NCBI GenBank assembly: GCA_023428695.1
Contig: JAEYWY010000022.1
Span: 235,104-299,103 of the forward strand
Source: Bacteroidota bacterium
GTDB lineage: Bacteria > Bacteroidota > Bacteroidia > Cytophagales > Cyclobacteriaceae
DNA: 64,000 nt
Direction: 5' to 3'
Of this stretch, positions 8,481 to 16,906 are shown one piece after another. A program made the translations under genes and the position numbers. Each line of letters begins with the position of its first letter. Position 1 is the first letter of the stretch. The notes under the pieces are model-generated. The model was given only the letters and a program-made list of their open reading frames with translations. It was not told where the DNA came from and did no database searches.

Positions 8481-9431
8481 ATGAAGTATCGAAAAATTGA
8501 AGGCGCCACCAGATTGGATCATTTCATCGAACCAATGCTCGCTCAGACGACCGACCGTGAAGCTTTTACCAATAAAGACTGGGTGTTTGAAGTGAAATGG
8601 GATGGTTACCGGGCAATCGCGGAAGTATCGAAAAATTCAGTGAAACTGTATTCAAGAAACGGGCTTTCGTTCGCAAAAGCATATCCGGTTATTTACGACG
8701 CTCTCAAATCAATAAAGAAAGAAATGATCATTGATGGTGAGATTGTCGTTTTTGATGAGAATGGCAAGCCCAGTTTTCAGAAGATGCAGAACTACTCCAG
8801 CCATTCACGGGATCCAATTGTTTACTACGTATTCGACTGCCTCAGTTACGGAGGAAAAGATCTCCGGTCGCTGTCGCTGCTCGAACGCAAGGCAATTCTC
8901 CAAAAACATCTCAAGGATACCGACGTAGTTCGTTTCTGTGATCATGTCGTTGAAGATGGTGAGGCGCTTTTTAACGCAATCCGGGAACAGGGACTGGAAG
9001 GAATGATTGCCAAAAAGAGCGACTCGCAATATCACAATGGCAAACGGACTCCCTACTGGCTGAAGATCCGGAACATAAAAATGGAAGAGGCCGTGATCGT
9101 GGGTTTCACTGCGCCGAAGGGAAGCCGGAAAGGGTTTGGCTCTCTCCTGCTGGCGCAATATCAAAAACATAAACTTGTCTACATTGGAAATGTCGGAACA
9201 GGATTCAACGATAGCTTGTTGACCGATCTGACGCGTAAGTTTGCTGCTATCACACGTGCAACCTCCCCGTTAAGAGACGCCGTTAATGTAGACAAAAGCA
9301 CCACCTGGATAACACCCAGCTATGTATGCCAGGTGAAGTACACAGAAAAAACCACCGAGGGAATCCTCAGGCATCCCGTGTTCCTGGGCTTGCGCGTTGA
9401 CAAGCGCCCGGAAGAAGTGAAATTCACCTGA
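8481..9431 (+). CDS. ATP-dependent DNA ligase, LigD ligase-domain type
   Basis: 316 residues from the ATG at 8481; the frame extends upstream but the extra 23 residues are not ligase-like. Motif I is EVKWDGYRA with Lys39 as the adenylation site. Further motifs are LYSRNG, IDGEIVVFDENGKPSF, YYVFDCL, LEGMIAKKSDSQY and YWLKIRN. The C-terminal OB fold includes AVIVGFTAPKGSRKGFGSLLLAQY and the end of the chain matches LigD ligase modules (KYTEKTTEGILRHPVFLGLRVDK). The nuclease and polymerase modules of full LigD are absent, and no Ku gene lies in the window. Likely role: sealing nicks or broken ends in repair. Confidence 0.92.
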   Translation: MKYRKIEGATRLDHFIEPMLAQTTDREAFTNKDWVFEVKWDGYRAIAEVSKNSVKLYSRNGLSFAKAYPVIYDALKSIKKEMIIDGEIVVFDENGKPSFQKMQNYSSHSRDPIVYYVFDCLSYGGKDLRSLSLLERKAILQKHLKDTDVVRFCDHVVEDGEALFNAIREQGLEGMIAKKSDSQYHNGKRTPYWLKIRNIKMEEAVIVGFTAPKGSRKGFGSLLLAQYQKHKLVYIGNVGTGFNDSLLTDLTRKFAAITRATSPLRDAVNVDKSTTWITPSYVCQVKYTEKTTEGILRHPVFLGLRVDKRPEEVKFT

Positions 9432-9472
9432 TTCTGTACAGTAGCTGATACGTTGCGTGTGGAAATTGATCC

Positions 9473-9766
9473 TCAGTTCAGCGAATGATCCCTCATTCGC
9501 ATGGATGTCATCCGGGGTGAGCGGACCGCCGCCGGGATTCTGTTTTCATGAAGAAGGTGTTTAACCTTACGTTCCCACAGGTCGCGGGAGAACCGAAACG
9601 TGACCCGGCCAGCGATGTCTTCTTCCGGCGTTGTGGCGTTTTCCAGGCATAATTCTGAAAGAGTCCGGTACAGTTGGGCGTTATTGTACCGAAGGTAAAC
9701 TTCCCATAGCTTCACCGTTACCGTTTCTTCAACCTCAGATACTTCAGGCGTGTGGAATGTAGTCAT
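9473..9766 (-). CDS. Hypothetical protein, 97 residues
   Basis: The ATG at 9766 begins MTTFHTPEVSEVEETVTVKLWEVYLRYNNAQLYRTLSELCLENATTP. The protein is mostly helical and charged, with a basic Arg-rich C-terminus and no signal peptide. It is convergent with the ligase gene, 41 bp from its end. I do not recognise a family. The codon pattern is reasonable and no better frame occupies this stretch. Confidence 0.55.
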   Translation of the reverse strand: MTTFHTPEVSEVEETVTVKLWEVYLRYNNAQLYRTLSELCLENATTPEEDIAGRVTFRFSRDLWERKVKHLLHENRIPAAVRSPRMTSMRMRDHSLN

Positions 9767-9948
9767 AGTTAGGAATTTGGCTGAAAAGTCATTACCTAAA
9801 ATCTGATACCAGCCCGGCGAAAAGCAGCCGGAGCAGCGAGCATTTTTCCCGAAAAAATTACACAGGCATCAAGTGGACTTTGATCTGCATTTTTGAAAAA
9901 CATAATCATTCTATTATTGAAGTCGTGATCACTCTGGCCGTGACAACT

Positions 9949-10749
9949 ATGGAAGAACCGGACAACATTATTCTTTACAATACAAGAATCTACGAAGAGG
10001 AAAACCTCACACCTGAGGAATTCCTTGAGAAGGTTAGCCGCGTCAAACGCATCAGAACATCCCGGGATCTGATGTTTACCTTCTTCCCGGCGACGCGAAA
10101 AGAAATGGATCGCAACCTGAAGCTTTGGGAATTTTGCAATGGCAACACAAACGCCTTGAACTATGAGAATCACAAATACTTCATTCTCATGCTCCCGAAA
10201 TGGCTTTATCTCTTTCTGCGATACACCCCGCGCGACAAAGTCGAAAATGCAATTGTCGTTGCGCTGACCGGGCTTTACGCCGGCGATCCCGACCAGCGCA
10301 CCAAAATGGAGACTTCCCTGGAACGAAGCCTCTACCTCCGTGTAAGGGAGAACTTTAATGAGCACTTCAGTGACTTTGAAGATTTCACTTTCATCGTCGC
10401 GCAGGACTGGAACCTTGCCGATAACATCAACGACGAATACTTCGAAAAGCGCAAACGGTTCATTTCCAGATTTGACTATTTTTTCCGCGATCACTGCGGG
10501 AATGCGCTTATCCTGCCTTTTGTTTACCCGATTTATGATCCGCGTTTCGGACAAAAATCCGCCTTCTGCAAGATGAATTTCGACGTTCGGCTGGTCAACT
10601 CATACTTCACGAGGAGTGACTGGAAGCGCATCGTTCAGGGGCAGTCATCCGATGAACTGATACGGATCGACAGCGAAGAGGAACCATGGATGAACTGGAT
10701 TCGGAATTACCAACGCGCCAACGGAATCTCGCGTCAGGCCAATTTTTAG
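9949..10749 (+). CDS. Hypothetical protein, 266 residues
   Basis: I chose the ATG at 9949 (MEEPDNIILYNTRIYEEENLTPEEFLEKV); an upstream in-frame ATG at 9880 adds 23 unlikely residues. The protein is soluble, acidic and rich in Phe/Tyr/Trp, with notable segments LMFTFFPATRKEMDR, FILMLPKWLYLFLRYTPRDKVENAIVVALTGLYAGDP and FVYPIYDPRFGQKSAFCKMNFDVRL. No catalytic motif or membrane helix is evident. A long frame on the opposite strand here is a shadow. Stand-alone gene of unknown role. Confidence 0.75.
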   Translation: MEEPDNIILYNTRIYEEENLTPEEFLEKVSRVKRIRTSRDLMFTFFPATRKEMDRNLKLWEFCNGNTNALNYENHKYFILMLPKWLYLFLRYTPRDKVENAIVVALTGLYAGDPDQRTKMETSLERSLYLRVRENFNEHFSDFEDFTFIVAQDWNLADNINDEYFEKRKRFISRFDYFFRDHCGNALILPFVYPIYDPRFGQKSAFCKMNFDVRLVNSYFTRSDWKRIVQGQSSDELIRIDSEEEPWMNWIRNYQRANGISRQANF

Positions 10750-10841
10750 TCTCCTTTTGCAGCGACGCTGTGCAAACAAATCCAACCCGTTTGCCAGGGT
10801 TTTTATACCTTTAAGGTTTGTTGCCCCGTCATCTTAAGGTT

Positions 10842-11294
10842 ATGGAATTTAGTGTCACCTGCCGCGACTTCAACGCGCTCACACCTAACGAACTTTACGC
10901 TATTCTTCGGCTGCGAAGTGAGGTCTTCGTCGTTGAACAACAATGTATATTTCTCGACGCCGACAATCTTGATCAGTTATGCGAACACGTGATGGTTCAC
11001 AATCAAAACGGTTTACTGGTGGGGTGTACGCGACTCGTACCACCCGGCGTCGCCTTTGAGGAAATGTCAATCGGTCGGGTCGCTAGCCATCCTTCGGTAC
11101 GCAAAAATGGCGTTGGCCGCCTTGTCATGAATGAAAGCATTACGCTGCTACACGCGCGCTACGGGAAACGCCCGATCAAAATTGGCGCACAATATTATTT
11201 GAAGCGGTTTTACGAAAGCGTTGGCTTCAGGCAAATCGGAGAAATCTACGACGAAGACGGCATTGAACATATTCACATGATCAAACCCGCCTAA
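10842..11294 (+). CDS. GNAT N-acetyltransferase, ElaA-like
   Basis: 150 residues from the ATG at 10842; an in-frame ATG at 10818 is eight codons upstream. The ElaA pattern is clear: LTPNELYAILRLRSEVFVVEQQCIFLDADNLDQ, then SIGRVASHPSVRKNGVGRLVMNESI, the acetyl-CoA-binding beta4/alpha3 region with V-R-x-x-G-V-G-R, then KIGAQYYLKRFYESVGF. ElaA proteins are small acyltransferases of unknown substrate. It sits 70 bp before the nucleotidyltransferase gene on the same strand. Confidence 0.9.
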   Translation: MEFSVTCRDFNALTPNELYAILRLRSEVFVVEQQCIFLDADNLDQLCEHVMVHNQNGLLVGCTRLVPPGVAFEEMSIGRVASHPSVRKNGVGRLVMNESITLLHARYGKRPIKIGAQYYLKRFYESVGFRQIGEIYDEDGIEHIHMIKPA

Positions 11295-11363
11295 TGCGGC
11301 CCGCCGTGGCACCGACTTTTTTACCCTTTCCTCTGCCCCAGTTGGGTGTCAGTTTGTATTTGA

Positions 11364-12113
11364 ATGACTATGATTGTTACAGAGGAACAGAAGAAGCAGG
11401 CACATGCCTTTTACAGGGAAGCGTTGGATGGGCTGAAGGAATGCGGCGTACCCTACATGCTGGGGGGAGCTTTTGCATTAAATCATCATACAGGTATTTA
11501 CAGGGATACGAAAGATCTTGATGTTTTTTGCCGGTCGGGCGACTATCCCAAAATCATCAAACATTTTTCCGCGCAGGGTTATCGAACCGAACTCACCGAT
11601 GTACGATGGTTGGCGAAAATATTCAAGGATGAGTATTTCGTCGACGTCATCTTTGACACGGTCAATAACATTTGTACCGTCGATGACAGCTGGTTTGAAA
11701 ACGCGTCACCGGGAGAGTTTGCCGGAACGCCGGTGCTCTTCCTTTCGGCGGAAGAATTGATTTGGTGCAAAATCTATGTTCAGAATCGCGAACGATTTGA
11801 TGGTGCGGACGTAAACCACGTTATATTGCGCGCGGGCCGTAGTCTCGACTGGAACCGTGTGCTTGCGCGTTTTGAACAACACTGGCATCTTTTGCTTGCG
11901 CAGATTCTTATGTTTCAATTTGTGTATCCTTCCGACTTTCCGGACATCATTCCACGCTGGCTCTTCGATGAACTCATGCGCCGCGCCCGGGAACAGTACG
12001 ACCTTCCACCATCTGTCGCGAGGATTTGTCGCGGTCCGATCATCGATCAGACCCAGTACTGCATTGACATCAAGGAATGGGACTACAAGGTTCAGACAAT
12101 GAGAAGCGTTTAA
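11364..12113 (+). CDS. Predicted nucleotidyltransferase (MNT-like)
   Basis: 249 residues. The core reads YMLGGAFALNHHTGIYRDTKDLDVFC, the G-G-x12-D-x-D pattern of minimal nucleotidyltransferases (DLDVF carries the metal-binding acids). A later FVDVIFDT may supply the third acidic residue. The C-terminal part is helical. Such proteins can be tRNA- or antibiotic-modifying enzymes or toxins; the target is not known here. Its 3' end abuts the metallophosphoesterase start by 2 bp, so the two are likely one operon. A kinase, phosphatase or antitoxin partner is not otherwise visible. Confidence 0.8.
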   Translation: MTMIVTEEQKKQAHAFYREALDGLKECGVPYMLGGAFALNHHTGIYRDTKDLDVFCRSGDYPKIIKHFSAQGYRTELTDVRWLAKIFKDEYFVDVIFDTVNNICTVDDSWFENASPGEFAGTPVLFLSAEELIWCKIYVQNRERFDGADVNHVILRAGRSLDWNRVLARFEQHWHLLLAQILMFQFVYPSDFPDIIPRWLFDELMRRAREQYDLPPSVARICRGPIIDQTQYCIDIKEWDYKVQTMRSV

Positions 12114-12115
12114 TC

Positions 12116-12883
12116 ATGAGTGACATAAAAAAAGTAAACCGTATCGCCGCGGTAGGCGACATACACATTCGCGAAACCGAAAGAGGAAAGTGGGTGGATT
12201 ACTTTAAAGAAGTCTCACAAAAGGCCGACGTGTTGTTGATTTGCGGGGACCTTACGGATACCGGCGATGAAGTTGAGGCGCAGGTGCTTGCCGAAGAACT
12301 CAAGGCGTGTACCATACCCGTTGTTGCTGTTCTTGGTAATCACGACTTTGAAAAAGGAAGACACAAGCTCATCCGTCAGATCATGCAAAACAACAATGTT
12401 CACATGCTCGATGGCGAATCCGTAGTCATCGGCGACCTCGGCATTGCCGGCGTAAAAGGTTTTGGCGGCGGATTCGACAGCTACATGCTTTCTATGTTTG
12501 GCGAGGGTGCGATGAAGGCATTCGTTCAGGAAGCAGTAGACGAAGCGTTACACCTCGAACGCGCGTTGGCGCGCCTCGATTCAGAACACAACGGACTAAA
12601 CAAGGTGGCCATGCTTCATTATGCACCGATCAGGGATACGGTGGTGGGTGAACCGGAAGCAATCTGGCCCTTCCTTGGATCATCACGCCTTGCTGAACCC
12701 CTGAACAGAAAAAACGTTATCGCTGCCTTTCATGGCCATGCGCACATCGGTACACTGGAGGGGAAGACATCAACAGGGATCAGTGTTTTTAATGTTTCAA
12801 AACCTATCCTGCAACGTGCCGGGTATGACTGTCCATTTTACCTGTTTGAACTTAATGGCCACCGGGAGCCGCAAAATCAATAA
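12116..12883 (+). CDS. Metallophosphoesterase (calcineurin-like)
   Basis: 255 residues from the ATG at 12116, two bases after the preceding stop. All metal-ligand blocks of the calcineurin-like fold are present in order: GDIH, ICGDLTDTGD, LGNHDFE, LHYAPI and HGHAHIG. It is a probable dinuclear-metal phosphodiesterase or phosphatase with unknown substrate. The close coupling to a nucleotidyltransferase raises the possibility of a modifying/demodifying pair, which is inference only. No signal peptide, so cytoplasmic. Confidence 0.88.
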   Translation: MSDIKKVNRIAAVGDIHIRETERGKWVDYFKEVSQKADVLLICGDLTDTGDEVEAQVLAEELKACTIPVVAVLGNHDFEKGRHKLIRQIMQNNNVHMLDGESVVIGDLGIAGVKGFGGGFDSYMLSMFGEGAMKAFVQEAVDEALHLERALARLDSEHNGLNKVAMLHYAPIRDTVVGEPEAIWPFLGSSRLAEPLNRKNVIAAFHGHAHIGTLEGKTSTGISVFNVSKPILQRAGYDCPFYLFELNGHREPQNQ

Positions 12884-13118
12884 CAACGTCCTCGATTTCA
12901 TACATCATTCTGTTGCGAAGTACTTTTCAAAATGATGCCGAATCTTACATGATTCTTAGGTCATACGTGCACAGCGGTTCATAATCGCCTGTGGTTTAGA
13001 TTTTTTCCCGCAAAATCCGACCACCCCCAAAGATCAAATACAGCACGTAGTCAATAACACTTACCTCCCGCCGGACGCTGTTTTCAAAGGCGGTATCTTT
13101 ACGGAACAAGACACGAAT

Positions 13119-13556
13119 ATGCCCCTGATTGCGAACCTTTGGATAATCGACGATGATCCCATGGCTTCATTTTATATTAAGCGGTTGGCCGAGCTGGGGG
13201 AACTGGCCAGCATCATTTCGATTTTTGATCGTGCACAAGGCGCAGCAGAGTACCTGCTCCATCATAAGAAAACAGCTGAACATCTTCCGGATTACATCCT
13301 GCTTGATATCTACATGCCCGAGCTTGATGGCTGGGGCTTCCTCAAACAATTTGAAGTCATCAAAGACCACCTCGCAAAGAAGGTTGAAGTTTGTCTGATC
13401 AGTTCGTCAGGTCACAGCCGCGACCGCGAACGTGCGGAAAGACTTCCGTTCGTAAAGGCATATCTTCAAAAGCCAATAACACTGGATGCCTTGCGTCAAA
13501 TCATGCAGGTGGGCGAAGTTGATCCGTCACGAAAATTCCCCGGACCGTTTCTCTGA
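13119..13556 (+). CDS. Stand-alone response regulator receiver protein
   Basis: 145 residues, one receiver domain. Acidic patch IIDDDP at 9-14, phosphoacceptor Asp63 in LLDIYMPELDGW, switch Ser in ISSSGHSRD, and the conserved KP of YLQKPITLDAL. There is no output domain. A 235-bp non-coding stretch precedes it, with a near-consensus -7 box TATCTTTA about 20 bp before the start. Cognate kinase unknown; CheY-like signalling proteins of this class in Bacteroidota usually serve hybrid or PAS kinases encoded elsewhere. Confidence 0.9.
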   Translation: MPLIANLWIIDDDPMASFYIKRLAELGELASIISIFDRAQGAAEYLLHHKKTAEHLPDYILLDIYMPELDGWGFLKQFEVIKDHLAKKVEVCLISSSGHSRDRERAERLPFVKAYLQKPITLDALRQIMQVGEVDPSRKFPGPFL

Positions 13557-13571
13557 CAATCTGAAAACGCG

Positions 13572-13859
13572 TCAAACATATCCGCGGCTGTCAACAAGCT
13601 GATCAGCCTGAATATTATACTTCTCCATCAGGTATCGGATATGTGCCAACGCTTCCGACCTGTCGTATCGTGCATTCAGACTCTTCACTGTTATCAACAG
13701 TGTATCAAGTGTTCTCTCATCTTCGAGATTGTCTCGCGGATATAACGGAACGATGGATTGGAAACCCGCTTTCTCGAGCAGTTCAAGCAAATGCATTACG
13801 ATGTCCGTTTCAATGGTATGCTGTTCCATATAGCGGTTGTTAAGTTTCAACTCAATCAT
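13572..13859 (-). CDS. Hypothetical protein, 95 residues
   Basis: A helical soluble protein beginning MIELKLNNRYMEQHTIETDIVMHLLELLEKAGFQSIVPLYPRDNLEDERTLD. No known motif. Its start overlaps the 3' end of the upstream exported-protein gene by 8 nt, so the pair is likely translationally coupled. It is convergent with the response regulator, only 15 bp away. Unknown role. Confidence 0.6.
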   Translation of the reverse strand: MIELKLNNRYMEQHTIETDIVMHLLELLEKAGFQSIVPLYPRDNLEDERTLDTLLITVKSLNARYDRSEALAHIRYLMEKYNIQADQLVDSRGYV

Positions 13860-14220
13860 CGATGTCCTGCTCTTTGACGCTTACGGGCGCGCCGTCAAGG
13901 TTGAATCCAAAGCGTCGGATCCTATCTTTCAACCGAAAATCAACCCAATACAACCGGGCTGCATCGTTGAAGAAAATTTTCGCATTGCGCCATCCATCGT
14001 ACAGATCATCTCCATCCAGTGTTTCGCGTACCTTCTCCGGCACTTCATCCGCAGCGACGGATTCGAATCCTTCCGGAGGATAAGTCTCATCAACGTGATC
14101 ATATTCGGCACTGTCTTCAGTTGTCACCGGAAGCCCCTGCCGGAACTGAATCGTATCGTCATCCTGAGCAAAGAGCGAAGAACCGGACAATACTACAGAG
14201 AGAAATAACATGCGTGTCAT
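13852..14220 (-). CDS. Small exported protein of unknown function
   Basis: 122 residues from the ATG at 14220. The start begins a clean signal peptide (MTRMLFLSVVLSGSSLFAQ, cut after AQ), while the frame's earlier start at 14238 would spoil it. The mature part is acidic, with FRQGLPVTTEDSAEYDHVDETYPPEGFESVAADEVPEKVRETL and later RLYWVDFRLKDRIRRFGFNLDG. The PEKVRETL...YWVDF arrangement resembles the short PepSY-like or beta-lactamase-inhibitor-like repeats seen in Bacteroidota periplasmic proteins, but the match is weak. Confidence 0.65.
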   Translation of the reverse strand: MTRMLFLSVVLSGSSLFAQDDDTIQFRQGLPVTTEDSAEYDHVDETYPPEGFESVAADEVPEKVRETLDGDDLYDGWRNAKIFFNDAARLYWVDFRLKDRIRRFGFNLDGAPVSVKEQDIDD

Positions 14221-14257
14221 GTGGCATCTGACCAACAAAATTGTGCCCGCAACGCAA

Positions 14258-14548
14258 CTATTCGACGCCGTGGGCCAGGATCATTTTCGTATAGCTAGCA
14301 CGTTGTCTCAGTGCTTTCGCCGGCGCATAACCATCCGATGACCACCACGCACGCGCACGCTCTTCGCTCGGAAATTCAAGGACGACAATTCGCTCAGGCG
14401 ACCATTCACCTTCGAGGGTTTCGGTTTCTCCACCGCGAACGATGAATTTGCCTCCGAAAGGAACAAGTGAACCCGGTGTCAGTTTCTTGTATTCCTCATA
14501 TGCCCCGGGATCAGTGATGCGTATTTCCACAATAATGTAGGCTTTCAT
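14258..14548 (-). CDS. DUF1330 domain protein
   Basis: 96 residues, matching DUF1330 along its length: MKAYIIVEIRITDPGAYEEYKKL, then FIVRGGETETLEGEWSPERIVVLEFPSEERARAWW and the Tyr-Lys region to the end. DUF1330 is a ferredoxin-like dimeric alpha/beta barrel whose activity is not established. It is a single small cytoplasmic gene; a 228-bp spacer to the next gene holds no recognised element. Confidence 0.9.
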   Translation of the reverse strand: MKAYIIVEIRITDPGAYEEYKKLTPGSLVPFGGKFIVRGGETETLEGEWSPERIVVLEFPSEERARAWWSSDGYAPAKALRQRASYTKMILAHGVE

Positions 14549-14776
14549 AGACGAAGTATAGTTCTACAATTTACCAGCACCGCCCGGAAGCGTGGGCATG
14601 TGTGAACGTCGGGCGGCGAATTTTGGTGTTAAATGAACTCAAATGCCCCATGTATTGCAGCAGCACGCCCAAAAATGCGCGGACGGCGGCCGCCATGGAA
14701 TTAAAATTTTAAGAAGCTGAATATAGTTGGTAGTTAATGCCGACCGGAAATAAAGACGAACTAAATCAGAAAAATT

Positions 14777-15010
14777 ATGAAAAAGTTATTCTTAATACTG
14801 TGTGCAAGTCTTGCAATAGCAGCTTGTAGTGGCGACGGTAACCGCGAAGCCAACAGAGAGGAAACGGAAAACTACGATAACACTACGCCCGCTGTTCCGG
14901 AAGATGAAACAGAAATACAGCAGGATGAAACTAACATGCAGTCTGACACAACGGGTACTGAATACATGGAGACCGATACTACTGCAATGGACAGACAACC
15001 TACTCCGTAA
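14777..15010 (+). CDS. Small acidic lipoprotein
   Basis: 77 residues. MKKLFLILCASLAIAAC is a lipoprotein signal with lipobox IAAC; the mature part is disordered and very rich in Glu, Asp, Thr and Asn. A strong hairpin terminator follows about 35 bp after the stop. No enzymatic motif; it could be a spacer or stress-type envelope lipoprotein. Confidence 0.75.
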   Translation: MKKLFLILCASLAIAACSGDGNREANREETENYDNTTPAVPEDETEIQQDETNMQSDTTGTEYMETDTTAMDRQPTP

Positions 15011-15043
15011 CAAATTCAGCATACTTAGACCAATTACAAAAAG

Positions 15044-15067
15044 GCCCTGGCAACAGGGCTTTTTTTT
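15044..15067 (+). terminator. Rho-independent terminator after the small lipoprotein
   Basis: GCCCTG (15044-15049), a GCAA tetraloop and CAGGGC (15054-15059), followed by eight T. The position directly after the lipoprotein gene and before the GH5 gene fits transcription stopping here. Confidence 0.85.
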
Positions 15068-15132
15068 GCACCTGAACAGAGCAGGATACATGGATATACG
15101 ACCAAATGGTATCTTGTCGTAAATTTCTATTC

Positions 15133-16263
15133 ATGGAACGAAGATCGTTTATCCGTACCGCTGCGCTCTCGGCTGTGGCGTTGTCGCTACCAGCATATGC
15201 CCGTAATCTCAAGGGAAAGAATCCACTTCCGCGCTGGAGAGGGTTCAATCTGTTGGACTTCTTCTCTCCTGACCCTGCACACTCACGCAAACCAACAACA
15301 AACGATCACCTGATGTGGATGCGCGATTGGGGCTTTGATTTCGTTCGCATTCCCATCGCATACCCATATTACCTCGACATCGACCGATCTAAAAACATCA
15401 CAGCCGATGATGTCTATCGCATCAGCGAACCCGCCGTGGAAAAAATAGACAAACTCGTTGAAGCAGCGCATAAGTACGGAATGCACGTCAGCCTGAACCT
15501 GCATCGCGCACCCGGCTATTGCATCAATGCCGGGTTTCACGAACCTTTTAATTTATGGAAGGATCAGGAAGCTCAGGACGCTTTTTACTTTCACTGGAAG
15601 ATGTGGGCTAAACGTTACAAATCTGTCGCGCCAGACAAGATCAGTTTTGACCTCGTTAACGAACCCAGTATGCGTGACGACATGAATGACCAGCATTCGC
15701 CCGCACGTACTGTACCCGGTGACGTGTACCGAAAAGTCGCGAAAGGCGCACTCGATGCTATCCGAAGCGAAAAAAAGAACGCACTTGTTATCGCCGACGG
15801 AAACAACGTAGGTAATACTGTTATTGAAGAAATTACAGACCTGCCCATCGCACAAAGCTGCCGCGGTTATTTTCCGCATGCGATTTCACATTACAAGGCA
15901 CCGTGGGCAAACAAGGATCCGAAGAGTCTTCCGGATCCAAAATGGCCCGGACAGGTGGGCGGCCAATACCTCAGCCGTGAAATGCTTGAGAAATACTATG
16001 AACCCTGGATCAGGCTTGCGCAACGCGGCGTCGGTGTCCACTGCGGCGAATGTGGATGCTGGAACAAAACGCCCCACCATGTATTTCTCAGCTGGTTTGG
16101 CGACGTACTCGATATTCTGAAGCAAAACAATATCGGATTTTCCATATGGGAATTTTCCGGTGACTTCGGCATACTTAATTCCGGAAGAAGCGACGTCAAC
16201 TATGAGGACTGGCACGGACAGAAGCTTGACCGGAAATATCTCGAGTTGTTGCAACGTTCATGA
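15133..16263 (+). CDS. Glycoside hydrolase family 5 protein with Tat-type signal
   Basis: 376 residues from the ATG at 15133 (an upstream ATG at 15106 would mask the signal). The N-terminus RRSFIRTAALSAVALSLPAYA has a twin-arginine motif, so folded export is likely. The TIM-barrel motifs of GH5 follow: WRGFNLLDFF, GFDFVRIPIAYPYY, VSLNLHR, the acid/base Glu177 in FDLVNEPS, ISHYKAPW, the nucleophile Glu306 in VHCGECGCWN, and SIWEFSGDFG. The family cleaves beta-glucans, mannans or related glycans; the exact substrate cannot be read. No carbohydrate-binding module or PUL locus surrounds it. Confidence 0.9.
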   Translation: MERRSFIRTAALSAVALSLPAYARNLKGKNPLPRWRGFNLLDFFSPDPAHSRKPTTNDHLMWMRDWGFDFVRIPIAYPYYLDIDRSKNITADDVYRISEPAVEKIDKLVEAAHKYGMHVSLNLHRAPGYCINAGFHEPFNLWKDQEAQDAFYFHWKMWAKRYKSVAPDKISFDLVNEPSMRDDMNDQHSPARTVPGDVYRKVAKGALDAIRSEKKNALVIADGNNVGNTVIEEITDLPIAQSCRGYFPHAISHYKAPWANKDPKSLPDPKWPGQVGGQYLSREMLEKYYEPWIRLAQRGVGVHCGECGCWNKTPHHVFLSWFGDVLDILKQNNIGFSIWEFSGDFGILNSGRSDVNYEDWHGQKLDRKYLELLQRS

Positions 16264-16445
16264 TGTTTTAGGTACAACGGTATCTCGATCCTTTGAACTC
16301 AGCCGGCGTCCAACGGTCAGGTTGTTTATCATTGTCGTTTGGTACAAGTAGATATTGATACGACTACTTTCGCTTCCTTGATCTAATTTCCTATTTTGAA
16401 AGCCGCTCTTCAGGCCTCAACGTAAGCATTTGAACCAATGTCAGC

Positions 16446-16904
16446 ATGATGGGAGCATTCAGTCCATCCGCAAAACGGATTCTCCTGGTAGATGACGATG
16501 TCGACGATCGCGAATTGTTTGTCGAAGCGTTCTCGTACATCGACGGCCCGTCGATAGTTTCCACGCTCGAGGCCTCCGACCAGCTCCTGGACTACCTGCG
16601 TGGTGTGGACGTGCTGCCAGATTATGTTTTTCTCGATTTGAATATGCCGCGCAAGAGCGGGAAAGAATGCCTGAAAGAAATTCAGCAACACGAATCACTA
16701 AGAAAAATCCGTGTCGTCATCTTCAGCACGTCCATTAATACTAAAGACGTTGCCGAAACATACCAGGACGGCGCTTACTGTTTCATCCAGAAACCAAATT
16801 CTTTTTCCGACCTGCAGGAGATCCTTCAAAAAGTATTAACTTCAAAGGTTCGTTCATTTTCGATCAATGGAGGTTTTGTATTCGCCGGCAGCATAAACTC
16901 CTGA
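16446..16904 (+). CDS. Response regulator receiver protein
   Basis: 152 residues, a single receiver domain: VDDDVDDREL acidic patch, Asp64 in FLDLNMPRKSG, FSTS switch and IQKPNSFSDL. The last 20 residues form a short tail. Two ATGs at 16446 and 16449 are possible starts. It is followed after 2 bp by the PAS histidine kinase gene, so the two almost certainly form a cognate pair in one operon. The preceding 182 bp hold no recognised gene. Confidence 0.92.
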   Translation: MMGAFSPSAKRILLVDDDVDDRELFVEAFSYIDGPSIVSTLEASDQLLDYLRGVDVLPDYVFLDLNMPRKSGKECLKEIQQHESLRKIRVVIFSTSINTKDVAETYQDGAYCFIQKPNSFSDLQEILQKVLTSKVRSFSINGGFVFAGSINS

Positions 16905-16906
16905 CT

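Noticed and set aside
9796..10554. 252-residue frame on the minus strand
   Set aside because: It lies wholly antisense to the better-supported 266-residue plus-strand gene, with no motif or sensible start context.
10790..10813. Promoter TTTG / TACCTTTA before the acetyltransferase gene
   Set aside because: Spacing of 12 bp is too short and the -7 box has a mismatch; not called.
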